Notes under the pieces: model-generated | What the model saw: only the letters and a program-made list of their open reading frames with translations | Database searches by the model: none | What the model was told of the DNA's origin: nothing | Translations under genes and position numbers: made by a program | In this document: positions 9,945 to 18,264 of the stretch, piece after piece | How positions within the stretch are numbered: the first letter of the stretch is position 1 | Layout of the letters: each line of letters begins with the position of its first letter | Assembly: GCA_964404165.1 (NCBI GenBank) | Contig: CAYOIZ010000036.1 | Location: forward strand, 1-64,000 | DNA length: 64,000 nucleotides | Source of the DNA: DASYLJ01 sp964404165 | Lineage (GTDB): Bacteria > Desulfobacterota > Binatia > DP-6 | Reading direction: 5' to 3'

Positions 9945-12508
9945 GTGCTCTTCTCGAGCCAGCGGGCCAGGCCGGGCGCGGTGCGCCGGCGCAGCTCGGC
10001 GTTCAGGCGGAAGCGTTCCATGGCCTGGCGCAGCGCGCGCGCCGCCTCCGGCACCGGGTGGCTCGTGAAGAAGCTCCGCACCTCGCGCGCGTAGCGCGGC
10101 TCGCGCAGCGCCGGCGTGGCCTCGACCAGCCGCGCCAGCATGAGCGGCGGGATGCGCTTCTTGAGCGTGCTCCAGCGCTTGGTGAGGAAGGTCCATGCCG
10201 CCGCGCCGCCGGCCGGATTGGCGAACAGCCGCATCAGTATGAACGACATGTCCTGGGTCGGGATCTCGCCGTTGCGGAGCGCGTCGAGCGTGCGCCGGAT
10301 GGTGGCGGGCGTGCGGAAGGCGGCCAGGCTCAGCAGGAAGCGTCGCTGCTCCTGCGGCGTGCGGGCCTCGGCGATCACCGCGCGATAGCGCTCGTAGAGC
10401 GCGTCGTCGCCGGCGCGCGCCGCGAGACCGACGACGACGTCGGCCAGGTTCGGCTCGAGCGTACGGCGGTCGGACAGATAGGCGTCGAGCCGGGCGCGGG
10501 CCTCGTCGAGCACCTCGGGCGCCTCGGCGACGCCGCCCACGAGGCGCACCAGCGCCGCGCGCTGCAGGCGCTCGGCGTCGGGCTCGTCGGCCGCCGGCGT
10601 CCAGCCGAGCCGCGTCAGGGCGGGACCGAACCGACGCGCCGCCCAGGTGCGCAGCATGTGCTGCAGCTCGCTACCGGGCGCCACCACCTGATCGTCGATC
10701 GCGGCCAGCGGACCGGAGACGCCGTCGAGGACGTCGTGGTCACGCTCGCCGGCGAGGGCGTCGGCGACGTCGAGGAAGCTCTCGATGGGCGCGTGCGCGG
10801 CGCGCACCATCGCCCACTGATCGCCCACCAGCGCGAGCCGCTCGACGGCGGTGAGGACGGACAGGTCGGCGAGCAGGGCCGCCCGCGTCGCGGCGTCGTG
10901 CAGCACGCGATAGAAGCCGCCGGCGGCGGCATTGCCGAACACCCAGGCCGGGCGGCGCCCCTTGAGCGCCACGCGCTGCGACGCCTTGTCGACGAGCACG
11001 CGCGTGGTGCGGTCGTCGGGCAGCTTCAGCACCATCGGCACGGGCCAGCGTTGCCGGCGCTTCGCGGGCGAGACCTTCGGATCGGCGAAGAATCGCTCCT
11101 GGCGGACCGCGAGGGCCACGCCGGATCCCGGCGCCGGCTTGATCGACACCAGCGGGAACCCCGACTGCGCGATCCACGACTGCGCCACGCGCGCCACCTC
11201 CTGCTTCGACGCCTCCTCGAGCGCGCGCCAGAGGTCGGCCGCCACCGCGTTGCCCTCGCGATGGCGTCGCATGTAGATGCGCACGCCGTCGCGGAAGGCG
11301 TCGGCGCCCAGGTAGTGCTCGATCATGCGCACGACGGCGGCGCCCTTCTCGTACGTGATCAGGTCGAAGTTCTCGGTGGCCTCGGCGACGCTGCGCACCT
11401 CGGCGTAGATCGGGTGCGTGTTCGACAGCGCGTCGAGGCCGAGCGCGCCGGCGCGGTCGTGCTCGAAGCTCTGCCACATGCGCCACTCGGGCTTCCAGTC
11501 GTCGACCACGCGGTAGGCCATCCAGGTGGCGAACGCCTCGTTCAGCCAGAGGTCGTCCCACCACGCCATGGTGACGAGGTCGCCGTACCACATGTGCGCG
11601 AGCTCGTGCGCGATGACCTCGGCGGCGCGCTTGCGCTCGGCGAGCGACGCGGTGGCAGGGTCGAGCAGCAGCAGGGTCTCGCGGAAGAAGACGGCGCCGG
11701 CGTTCTCCATGGCGCCGGCCTCGAAGTCGGGCACCGCCACCAGGTCGAGCTTGTCGTACGGGTACGGCAGCCCGAAGTACTCCTCGAGACGTCGCAGCGT
11801 CTCGACGCCCGCCTCGAGCCCGAACGCCGCCAGGTGCGCCTTGCCCGGCACGTGCCAGACGCGGATCGGCGTCGCCCCGAGATGCCGCACCTCGCTCGCC
11901 TCGAGCGGGCCCACCGCCAGGGCGAGCAGGTACGTCGAGAGCGGCGGCGTTGGCGCGAAGTGGACGATGCGGGTGGTGGCGTCGAGCGCCTCTTCGCGCT
12001 CGACGGGCGCGTTCGACAGCACCGTGTGCGCGCGCGGCGCCGTCACCGAGACGCGGAAGCGCGCCTTGTACGCGGGCTCGTCGAAGCACGGCAGGATGCG
12101 ACGGGCGTCGGCGGTCTCGCACTGCGTGAAGGCGTAGCGCACGCCGTTGGCACTCGCCGCGTAGAAGCCGCGCAGGTGCTGGCTCAGCGTGCCGTGGAAC
12201 TGCAGCGCCAGCGACGCCTCGCCGGCGGGCACGGGTCGCGCCGTCGTGAGCGTGACCGTCTGGTCCGCCTTCGAGAGCGACGCCTTCGCCGGGATCGTCT
12301 CGCTGCCGACGTGCACCGAGGCCGCGTCCATCACGAGATCGGTGGCGTGCAGCGTGATCTGGCGACGGGCGCGATCGAGTGTCACCGCGATGCGGACGTC
12401 GCCGCGGAACGTGCCCGTATCCAGATCCGGGTGCAGATGCAGGTGATACTCGGAGGGACGAACGTCGCGCGCGAGACGAAAACGGGACGGACGCTGCGCA
12501 GTCGGCAT
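9941..12508 (-). CDS. pepN: M1 family zinc aminopeptidase
   Basis: An 855-residue cytoplasmic metallo-aminopeptidase that removes N-terminal residues from peptides. The zinc site HELAH is at residues 301-305, with the third ligand Glu in NEAFA about 18 residues on. The substrate-recognition motif GAMEN lies about 35 residues before the zinc site. The N-terminal beta saddle, the thermolysin-like domain and an ERAP1_C-like helical C-terminal domain follow in order, as in the PepN/ERAP type with no bacterial extension. No signal peptide is present. Its stop overlaps the start of the serine protease. The 120-base gap to the divergent DUF4139 gene should hold both promoters. Confidence 0.93.
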   Translation of the reverse strand: MPTAQRPSRFRLARDVRPSEYHLHLHPDLDTGTFRGDVRIAVTLDRARRQITLHATDLVMDAASVHVGSETIPAKASLSKADQTVTLTTARPVPAGEASLALQFHGTLSQHLRGFYAASANGVRYAFTQCETADARRILPCFDEPAYKARFRVSVTAPRAHTVLSNAPVEREEALDATTRIVHFAPTPPLSTYLLALAVGPLEASEVRHLGATPIRVWHVPGKAHLAAFGLEAGVETLRRLEEYFGLPYPYDKLDLVAVPDFEAGAMENAGAVFFRETLLLLDPATASLAERKRAAEVIAHELAHMWYGDLVTMAWWDDLWLNEAFATWMAYRVVDDWKPEWRMWQSFEHDRAGALGLDALSNTHPIYAEVRSVAEATENFDLITYEKGAAVVRMIEHYLGADAFRDGVRIYMRRHREGNAVAADLWRALEEASKQEVARVAQSWIAQSGFPLVSIKPAPGSGVALAVRQERFFADPKVSPAKRRQRWPVPMVLKLPDDRTTRVLVDKASQRVALKGRRPAWVFGNAAAGGFYRVLHDAATRAALLADLSVLTAVERLALVGDQWAMVRAAHAPIESFLDVADALAGERDHDVLDGVSGPLAAIDDQVVAPGSELQHMLRTWAARRFGPALTRLGWTPAADEPDAERLQRAALVRLVGGVAEAPEVLDEARARLDAYLSDRRTLEPNLADVVVGLAARAGDDALYERYRAVIAEARTPQEQRRFLLSLAAFRTPATIRRTLDALRNGEIPTQDMSFILMRLFANPAGGAAAWTFLTKRWSTLKKRIPPLMLARLVEATPALREPRYAREVRSFFTSHPVPEAARALRQAMERFRLNAELRRRTAPGLARWLEKST

Positions 12509-12628
12509 GCTGCGGGTCTACCGGTGGTATGGAACGCATGCAACGCGCGGCGCGGGCACACGCGCGCCGACGACCCCCATTTCCCCGGGATGCCTTGCGC
12601 GCCCGGGTGCATCTGCTAGCGGGCGGGG

Positions 12629-14095
12629 ATGCGCGCTCTCTTCGTCGTCGTTCTCGCCGTTCCGTTCCTCGCCCATGCCGCGGAGCAGGTCGTCGGACGC
12701 GACGCCCGGACGGACACGGCGCTCACCATCTACTCGCAGGGGCTCGATCTCGCCGTCGTGCGCGACACGCGCCAGCTGACGATGGACGCCGGCGAGGGCG
12801 TGCTGCGTTTCGACGACGTCGCCGCCCGCATCGACCCGCGCTCGGTGGCGCTGCGCTCGAGCACGTCGCCGGAGAAGGTGCGCGTGCTCGAGCAGAGCTA
12901 CCTGTTCGACCTGGCGTCGCCGCAGCAGCTGCTGCAGCGCTGGATCGGCCACGACGTCGAGCTGGTCGAGACCGACACGCGGCTGCGCACGAAGTCCACG
13001 CCCGCGACGCTGCTCTCCGTCGACGGCGGCAACGTCTACCGCGTCGGCGATCGTATCGTCGTCGGCAGCACGGCGGAGGTGCGGCTGCCGCCGCTGGCGC
13101 AGGACGTGTACGTGCGACCGACGCTGCGCTGGCGGCTCGCCAACGACGGCCCGCCCGCACAGACGCTCGAGGTCTCGTACGCCACCGGGGGGCTGTCGTG
13201 GACCGCGGACTACGTCGCCATGCTCGACGCCGCGCAGACCAGGGCCGACGTCACCGCCTGGGTGACCGTCGAGAACCAGAGCGGCGCGCGCTACGACGAC
13301 GCGCAGCTGGCGCTGATCGCGGGCGACGTCCACCGCGCCGCCGCCCCGGAGCAGGCGATGTTCCGCGGTCAGGCGCGCGCCATGGCGGCGGCACCGAAGA
13401 TGGCCGACGAGTCGTTCAGCGAGGGCGGGCTCACGCAGTACCATCGCTACGCGCTCGAGAGCCGAACCTCGATCGCGGAGAACGAGACCAAGCAGCTGCC
13501 GCTGTTCACGGCGCGCGGCGTGGGCGTGGTGCGCCGCTACGTCGTCGACGGCGCGTCGCACTGGTTCCGCGGCCCGCAGCGCGACATTGGCCAGGAGGTG
13601 CCGGTCCGCGTGCTGCTCGACGTCGCCAACACCACGGCGAACCACCTCGGCCGGCCGCTGCCCGCGGGCGTGGTGCGCTTCTACGCGCCCGACCCGGCGG
13701 GCGCGCCGCAGCTCGTCGGCGAGGATCGTCTGGCGCACACGCCGACGGGCGAGACGGCGAAGCTCGAGGCCGGCGCCGCGTTCGACCTGCGCGCGACGCG
13801 CACCCAGACCGACTTCAAGCACCTCGACACCGAGCCCTACCAGTACGAGACCGCCTTCGAGGTGACGCTGCGCAACCGCTCGCAGGAGAACGTCTCCATA
13901 ACGGTGCGCGAGCCGGTGAACGGCGAGTGGACGGTGGTCGAGTCGAGCGTGCCGTCCGAGAAGCTCGACGCGCGCACGCTGGCCTTCCAGGTGCCGGTGC
14001 CGGCGAACGGCGAGACGGTGCTGCGCTATCGGGTGAAGGTGGGCGATCCGGGTGCGGTGGTGACTCGCGGGGTGATGCGGCCGTCGGCACCGTAG
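12629..14095 (+). CDS. Exported DUF4139 domain protein
   Basis: A 488-residue protein with signal peptide MRALFVVVLAVPFLAHAA, so periplasmic or secreted. The mature start (TALTIYSQGLDLAVVRDTR) and the central ATGGLSWTADYVAML followed by TAWVTVENQSGARYDDAQLALIAGDV are diagnostic of the DUF4139 beta-sandwich family. The ending VEVTLRNRSQENVSITVREP matches its C-terminal part. The family has no established biochemical role. It is divergently transcribed from pepN. The start is ATG 12629. Confidence in the family is high; function is unknown. Confidence 0.85.
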   Translation: MRALFVVVLAVPFLAHAAEQVVGRDARTDTALTIYSQGLDLAVVRDTRQLTMDAGEGVLRFDDVAARIDPRSVALRSSTSPEKVRVLEQSYLFDLASPQQLLQRWIGHDVELVETDTRLRTKSTPATLLSVDGGNVYRVGDRIVVGSTAEVRLPPLAQDVYVRPTLRWRLANDGPPAQTLEVSYATGGLSWTADYVAMLDAAQTRADVTAWVTVENQSGARYDDAQLALIAGDVHRAAAPEQAMFRGQARAMAAAPKMADESFSEGGLTQYHRYALESRTSIAENETKQLPLFTARGVGVVRRYVVDGASHWFRGPQRDIGQEVPVRVLLDVANTTANHLGRPLPAGVVRFYAPDPAGAPQLVGEDRLAHTPTGETAKLEAGAAFDLRATRTQTDFKHLDTEPYQYETAFEVTLRNRSQENVSITVREPVNGEWTVVESSVPSEKLDARTLAFQVPVPANGETVLRYRVKVGDPGAVVTRGVMRPSAP

Positions 14096-14113
14096 CGTCG
14101 AGCGGATGCGGCG

Positions 14114-14479
14114 CTAGGCGTAGATGTTCAGCCAGTTGCCCTCGATCTCGAAGCGGCCCGAGCCGCCGGTCGTCTGGTCCGCCACCACACGTTGGCCGAT
14201 CCACCGCACCACCTCGTCGCGCCGCTCGAGTGGAAGACCGGTGTACCGTCGCCACGCCGTCGGGCTCGGCAGGTCGATGGTGGCGACGCAGTCGCCCCCA
14301 CCGAACTCGTAGTACAGGGTGAACGCGGCGTCCCGGCTCTGATAGTGGACGTGCCCGCTACGACCATCGCTGGAATACGAGAGCCGCGCCGCATCCGGGG
14401 CGGTGGATCGCAGACGCGAGCGCAGCGTCCGCGCCCATCCGATGAGGGACGCCGGGGAGACGAAGTCGAGCCATGCCAT
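14114..14479 (-). CDS. Hypothetical protein (121 aa)
   Basis: An open frame on the minus strand with a plausible composition and mixed alpha/beta pattern: MAWLDFVSPASLIGWARTLR, then a strand-rich centre (SGHVHYQSRDAAFTLYYEFG), then a helix before GRFEIEGNWLNIYA. No motif or signal peptide is seen. It starts 32 bases from the divergent small membrane protein and ends 18 bases from the DUF4139 stop. I do not recognise a family; it may be a lineage-specific cytoplasmic protein. Confidence 0.55.
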   Translation of the reverse strand: MAWLDFVSPASLIGWARTLRSRLRSTAPDAARLSYSSDGRSGHVHYQSRDAAFTLYYEFGGGDCVATIDLPSPTAWRRYTGLPLERRDEVVRWIGQRVVADQTTGGSGRFEIEGNWLNIYA

Positions 14480-14511
14480 CGCCAGAGATGCGCCGTCGAC
14501 GGAGAACGAAC

Positions 14512-14841
14512 ATGACAGCGACGTGGTTTTTCTACGCGGGCCTGGGCATCGACGCCATCGTCCTGCTGATGATGGTGTCCAACCTCCTGATGATGATCAC
14601 GGTCGGAGGGATCGACGGCATCGACGGCCCTGCCGCCAGCGGACTGAGCGGCATCGGGTGGGTGGCCCTCTGGCTCATGCCGCTCCTGCTCCTCGCGCTC
14701 ATGGGCGCGGCCCATCGACTCAAGGCGCGCGGATCGGTGGTCATGGCCAGCCTCCTGCTGTGGCTTCCGGCCCTGCCGTTCCTCGCCGGGATCGTCCTGT
14801 GGGGCGGGCTGGCCGTCGTCTTCCTGCTCTTTGGCAGGTAG
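14512..14841 (+). CDS. Small three-helix membrane protein of unknown function
   Basis: The ATG at 14512 is preceded by GGAG 8 bases upstream (ggagaacgaac) and gives 109 residues; an in-frame ATG at 14473 has no such signal. Three or four hydrophobic segments are evident: ATWFFYAGLGIDAIVLLMMV, IGWVALWLMPLLLLALMGAA, and a final pair around VVMASLLLWLPALPFLAGIV. Loops are short, with a Gly/Asp-rich GGIDGIDGPAA turn. It should be an inner-membrane protein. It lies 41 bases upstream of the GST gene and could be cotranscribed with it. Function unknown. Confidence 0.6.
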   Translation: MTATWFFYAGLGIDAIVLLMMVSNLLMMITVGGIDGIDGPAASGLSGIGWVALWLMPLLLLALMGAAHRLKARGSVVMASLLLWLPALPFLAGIVLWGGLAVVFLLFGR

Positions 14842-14882
14842 TCGGCCTTGACCCAGCAAACCATCACCCCCCTACTCCGCAC

Positions 14883-15587
14883 ATGCCGACCCTCGAGCTG
14901 ATCGAGCTGTACCCGTCCCCCTTTTCCGAGCGCTTGCGGTGGGTGCTCGAGCTGAAAGGAGTCGCCTACAGCCGCACTCCGTTCGTGCCCCTCGCCAGTG
15001 AAGACGAGCACAAGCGCAGGACCGGCATCGCCACGGCCCCGGTCCTGATCGCCGACGGCGAGGTCATCGGTGATTCGGACCACTCGGTCGACTGGCTCGA
15101 GGCGCGACACCCGGCGCCTGCGCTCCTGCCGAGCGATCCCCGCCGTCGCGCGCAGGTCCGGGCGTGGGAGCTGTATGCCACCGAGGTGCTCGCGCCCGCA
15201 GGCCGCCTGCTGATGATCGGTCGCCTGCAGGCAATGAACGTCCAGCCGCTCGCCGACTACTTCGCCACCAAGTATCACTGGAACGAGGCGGAAGAGGCGC
15301 GCGTCCGGCGGCTACTCGGCACGGCGCTCCCCGAGCTCGCAGCGGCGGTGGCAACGTCGCCGTATCTCGTCGGGGACGACTTCACGCGCGCCGACCTGAC
15401 GCTCGCCGCGCTCCTCACACCGGTGCTCGGCCTTCCGCCCGACGACCTCTTCGCCATCGATCCCGGCACGCGCATGATGTTCGGCTCACCCCTCGCTACC
15501 GATCCCGCGCTCGAGCCGTTGGCGGACTGGCGCGCGCGAACGTACCGGGCACACCGCGGCGGACGGGTCGAGCCGGCGACGTCCTGA
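14883..15587 (+). CDS. Glutathione S-transferase family protein
   Basis: A 234-residue cytoplasmic protein with the GST N-terminal thioredoxin-like fold: LIELYPSPFSERLRWVLELK carries the active-site Ser region, and GIATAPVLIADGEVIGDSDH contains the cis-Pro (AP) and the gamma-glutamyl-binding SD. The helical C-terminal domain has YLVGDDFTRADLTLAALL, the N-capping box/hydrophobic staple motif. It would use glutathione or a related thiol to conjugate electrophiles; the substrate is not predictable. The start ATG 14883 lies 41 bases after the preceding membrane protein. Confidence 0.85.
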   Translation: MPTLELIELYPSPFSERLRWVLELKGVAYSRTPFVPLASEDEHKRRTGIATAPVLIADGEVIGDSDHSVDWLEARHPAPALLPSDPRRRAQVRAWELYATEVLAPAGRLLMIGRLQAMNVQPLADYFATKYHWNEAEEARVRRLLGTALPELAAAVATSPYLVGDDFTRADLTLAALLTPVLGLPPDDLFAIDPGTRMMFGSPLATDPALEPLADWRARTYRAHRGGRVEPATS

Positions 15588-15692
15588 GGGACGTGGGCGA
15601 CAGACCCACCTGCGATCGGGCACCCGTCGTGTGGTCGCTCATGGCCCCCGCCTGAGTTGCCGCCCGGGTGTCACCCGATTAGTACAGCGCGG

Positions 15693-17445
15693 GTGCAGGC
15701 CCTCGGCATCGACGACGAGCCGCCGTTCGATCTCGAGCGGCCCCTTCTCGATCGCTTCGCCCACCAGGTCCGGCGGCACGGCCGACGCCTGGCGGTTCGC
15801 GACGACGAGATGTCCCTCGACTACGACGAGCTGAACGCGCTCGCGAATCGCATCGCGCACGCGATCGTCGAGCGCGCGCTGCCCTTGCCGGCGAACGTCG
15901 GCCTGCTGTTGGCGCACGGGGCGCTGGTTCCCGCGGCCGCGCTGGCCGTCACCAAGGCGGGGGCGACCTGGGTGCAGCTCCATCCCCGGCATCCCGAGGA
16001 GCGCCATCGCTTCATCCTGTCCGACGCCGACATCCGGTTGCTCCTCACCGACGCGCAGCATCTGGAGCAGTCCCGGGTCCTGGCGGCGCGCACCGCGGGG
16101 CTCGCCGTGCTCGACGTCACCACGACACAGGCGCAGCCATCGTCCGACCCGCAGCGACACCCGCCGTCCGGCGTGCCGACCCTCATCAAGTACACGTCGG
16201 GCTCGACCGGCAACCCGAAGGGCGTCTGTCTGTCGTCGCGCGCGCTGCTGCACGCCGCCAGGGTGTACGCCCGCCACGGCGACCTGCGGCCGGACGATCG
16301 CATCTCCGCGCTGAGCGCGGGCATCGGCGCCACCGAATGCTACGGGGCGCTGCTGAACGGCGCCTCGCTCCTGACGTTCGACGTGCAACGCGACGGACCG
16401 GATCGCCTCGCACGGTGGCTCGACCACGAGGAGGTCACGTGGCTGCAGGCCGTCCCGACGGTGTTCGATCGGCTCGCGCCGAGCGTGTCGCGTCGGCGGC
16501 TCGAGGCGGTCCGACTCGTGCGTCTCTTCGGCGAGCCCGTCACGCAGACCGAGTGGCGACACTTCTGCGCCAGCGTCGGGCCCCACGCGCGCCTCCACGT
16601 CGGACTCGGGTCGACCGAAGCGATGGCGTATCGCACCGGTCTGTTCTCACGTCACGCACCGCCCACGGATGCGGTGCTGCCGCTCGATCGGCCCGTCGCC
16701 GACAAGGACGTGGCGGTCTGCGACGCGACCGGCACGCCGGTGCCGCCGGGCGCCGTCGGTGAGGTGATGGTGCGCAGCGCGTATCTCTTCGACGGCTACT
16801 GGCGGCGGCCCGATCTCACTGCCGCGGTGCTCACGCCCGATCCGCTCGATGCCCGCCGGCGCGTGTTCCGCACCGGCGATCTGGGGCGGATGTTCGACGA
16901 CGGCCGCTTCGTCCACGCCGGCCGCGCCGATCGTCAGGTGAAGGTCTCGGGCAATCGCGTCGAGCTGTTCGAGGTGGAGGAGGCGCTGCGCCGCGTGTCC
17001 GGCATCCGCGAAGCCGTCGTGACGCCGCGCCGCAGCCGCGCCGGTTCCGTGCGCCTGGTGGCATTCTGCGTCGCCGAGCGGCCGGCACCATCCGCGTCCG
17101 CGCTGCGCGACGTGCTGCGCGCGTCGCTGCCCGACCCGATGGTGCCGGCCGGCGTGGTCTTCCTCGACGCCCTGCCCTCGCTCGGGAGCGGCAAGGTCGA
17201 TCGCTCCGCGCTGACGACCCGCGCGTCGGCCGACGACGCGGAGCACGTGCCGCCGCGAAATGCGGTCGACGAAACCCTCGTGGAAATCTGGCGGCGCGCC
17301 CTCGGTGTGGACGACGTCGGCATCGACGACGACCTGTTCCTCGACCTCGGCGGCGACTCCCTGGCGGCGGTTCGCATCCTCGACGAGGTCGCACACGTCT
17401 TCGGACGCGAGCTCCCGTTGCAGGTGTTCCATCGTGCGACCACCC
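15693..17445 (+). CDS. NRPS-like adenylating enzyme: adenylation and carrier domains, ending at an apparent frameshift
   Basis: This part activates a carboxylic acid as its adenylate and loads it on a phosphopantetheine carrier. Visible adenylation motifs are KYTSGSTGNPKGV (A3, near 16190), GLGSTEAMAYR (A5), RTGDLGRMFDDGRF and GRADRQVKVSGNRVELFEVE (A7-A8), and GSGKVDR with the catalytic Lys (A10). The carrier follows with DLGGDSLAAVRI near 17350, holding the Ser attachment site. In this frame no stop occurs until 20489, through a different gene. Homology instead moves to another frame at about 17443, consistent with one surplus C in the CCC run at 17443-17445. I chose GTG 15693 as start; TTG 15657 is an alternative. 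The substrate is not predicted. Confidence 0.75.
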
Positions 17446-18198
17446 GTCCGCGGTTTCGCCACGGCGCTCGACGACGCCACGGATCCGGCCGTGACCGATG
17501 GCCGCCTGCTGCTGCACGCCGACGGTGCAGCGCCGCCGCTGTTCGGCATCTGCGGCGCGTTCGGTCATGCGCTCCGATTGCTGCTGATCGGGCGCGCACT
17601 GGGCACCGATCAGCCGTTCGTCGGGCTCGAGCCCCCGGGCATGGACTGGGACGGCGCCGGCTGTCGCAGCATCGAATCGATGGCGGCACACTATGCGCGC
17701 ACGATCCGCACGCTGCGACCGCGGGGACCGTATCGCCTGCTCGGGACCAGCCTGGGCGGACTGCTGGCGTTCGAGGTCGCCACCCGGCTGCAGCGCGACG
17801 GCGCCGACGTCGACCTGCTCGCCATGGTGGATACCGCGGTCCCCGCCTGCATCGGACCGGGCGGGATCGACCGCGTCGACCGCCGCGACTTCGCGGTCGG
17901 TCTCGACTCGTCCGACCGCGTCGCCGCCCGGGGTGCGACGGTGGCCCGACAGCATCGCGCCGCGCTGGACACCTACGTCCTGCAACGACGCTTCGACGGC
18001 ACCATCGTCTACTTCAAGTGTCTCGAGCCCCCGGTCCCGCCCACCAGCGATCGGCGCCGCCTGTGGGCGCGGTTCGCCACCGATGGCGTGCACACGATCC
18101 CGGTGCCGGGAGGGCACGGCCAGTTCCATCGCGAGCCGCAGTTCTCGGCGGTGGTGAACGGCCTGCGCGCCGTCCTCTCCGATCGGTCAAGAACCTGA
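17434..18198 (+). CDS. Thioesterase domain, probably the C-terminal part of the preceding NRPS-like enzyme (frameshifted)
   Basis: A type I thioesterase-like alpha/beta hydrolase region of about 250 residues. The nucleophile is in LLGTSLGGLLAFE (Ser near 17750), the acid is probably the Asp in LLAMVDTAVP, and the His is in PGGHGQFHRE near the end. The initial GFATALDD... LLLHADGAAPPLFGICGAFG resembles the linker and first strand of a TE following a carrier domain. It normally releases or condenses the carrier-bound acyl chain. A GTG at 17434 would allow separate translation. However, the carrier frame has no stop of its own here, so a single A-T-TE protein broken by a one-base insertion, real or a sequencing error, is more likely. 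Confidence 0.72.
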   Translation: MRPPVRGFATALDDATDPAVTDGRLLLHADGAAPPLFGICGAFGHALRLLLIGRALGTDQPFVGLEPPGMDWDGAGCRSIESMAAHYARTIRTLRPRGPYRLLGTSLGGLLAFEVATRLQRDGADVDLLAMVDTAVPACIGPGGIDRVDRRDFAVGLDSSDRVAARGATVARQHRAALDTYVLQRRFDGTIVYFKCLEPPVPPTSDRRRLWARFATDGVHTIPVPGGHGQFHREPQFSAVVNGLRAVLSDRSRT

Positions 18199-18264
18199 CT
18201 CGGCGCCGCGGCGAGACACTCGGGTCCCCGTCCGGCACGCTGATGCCGGACGAGGAGACCCGAG

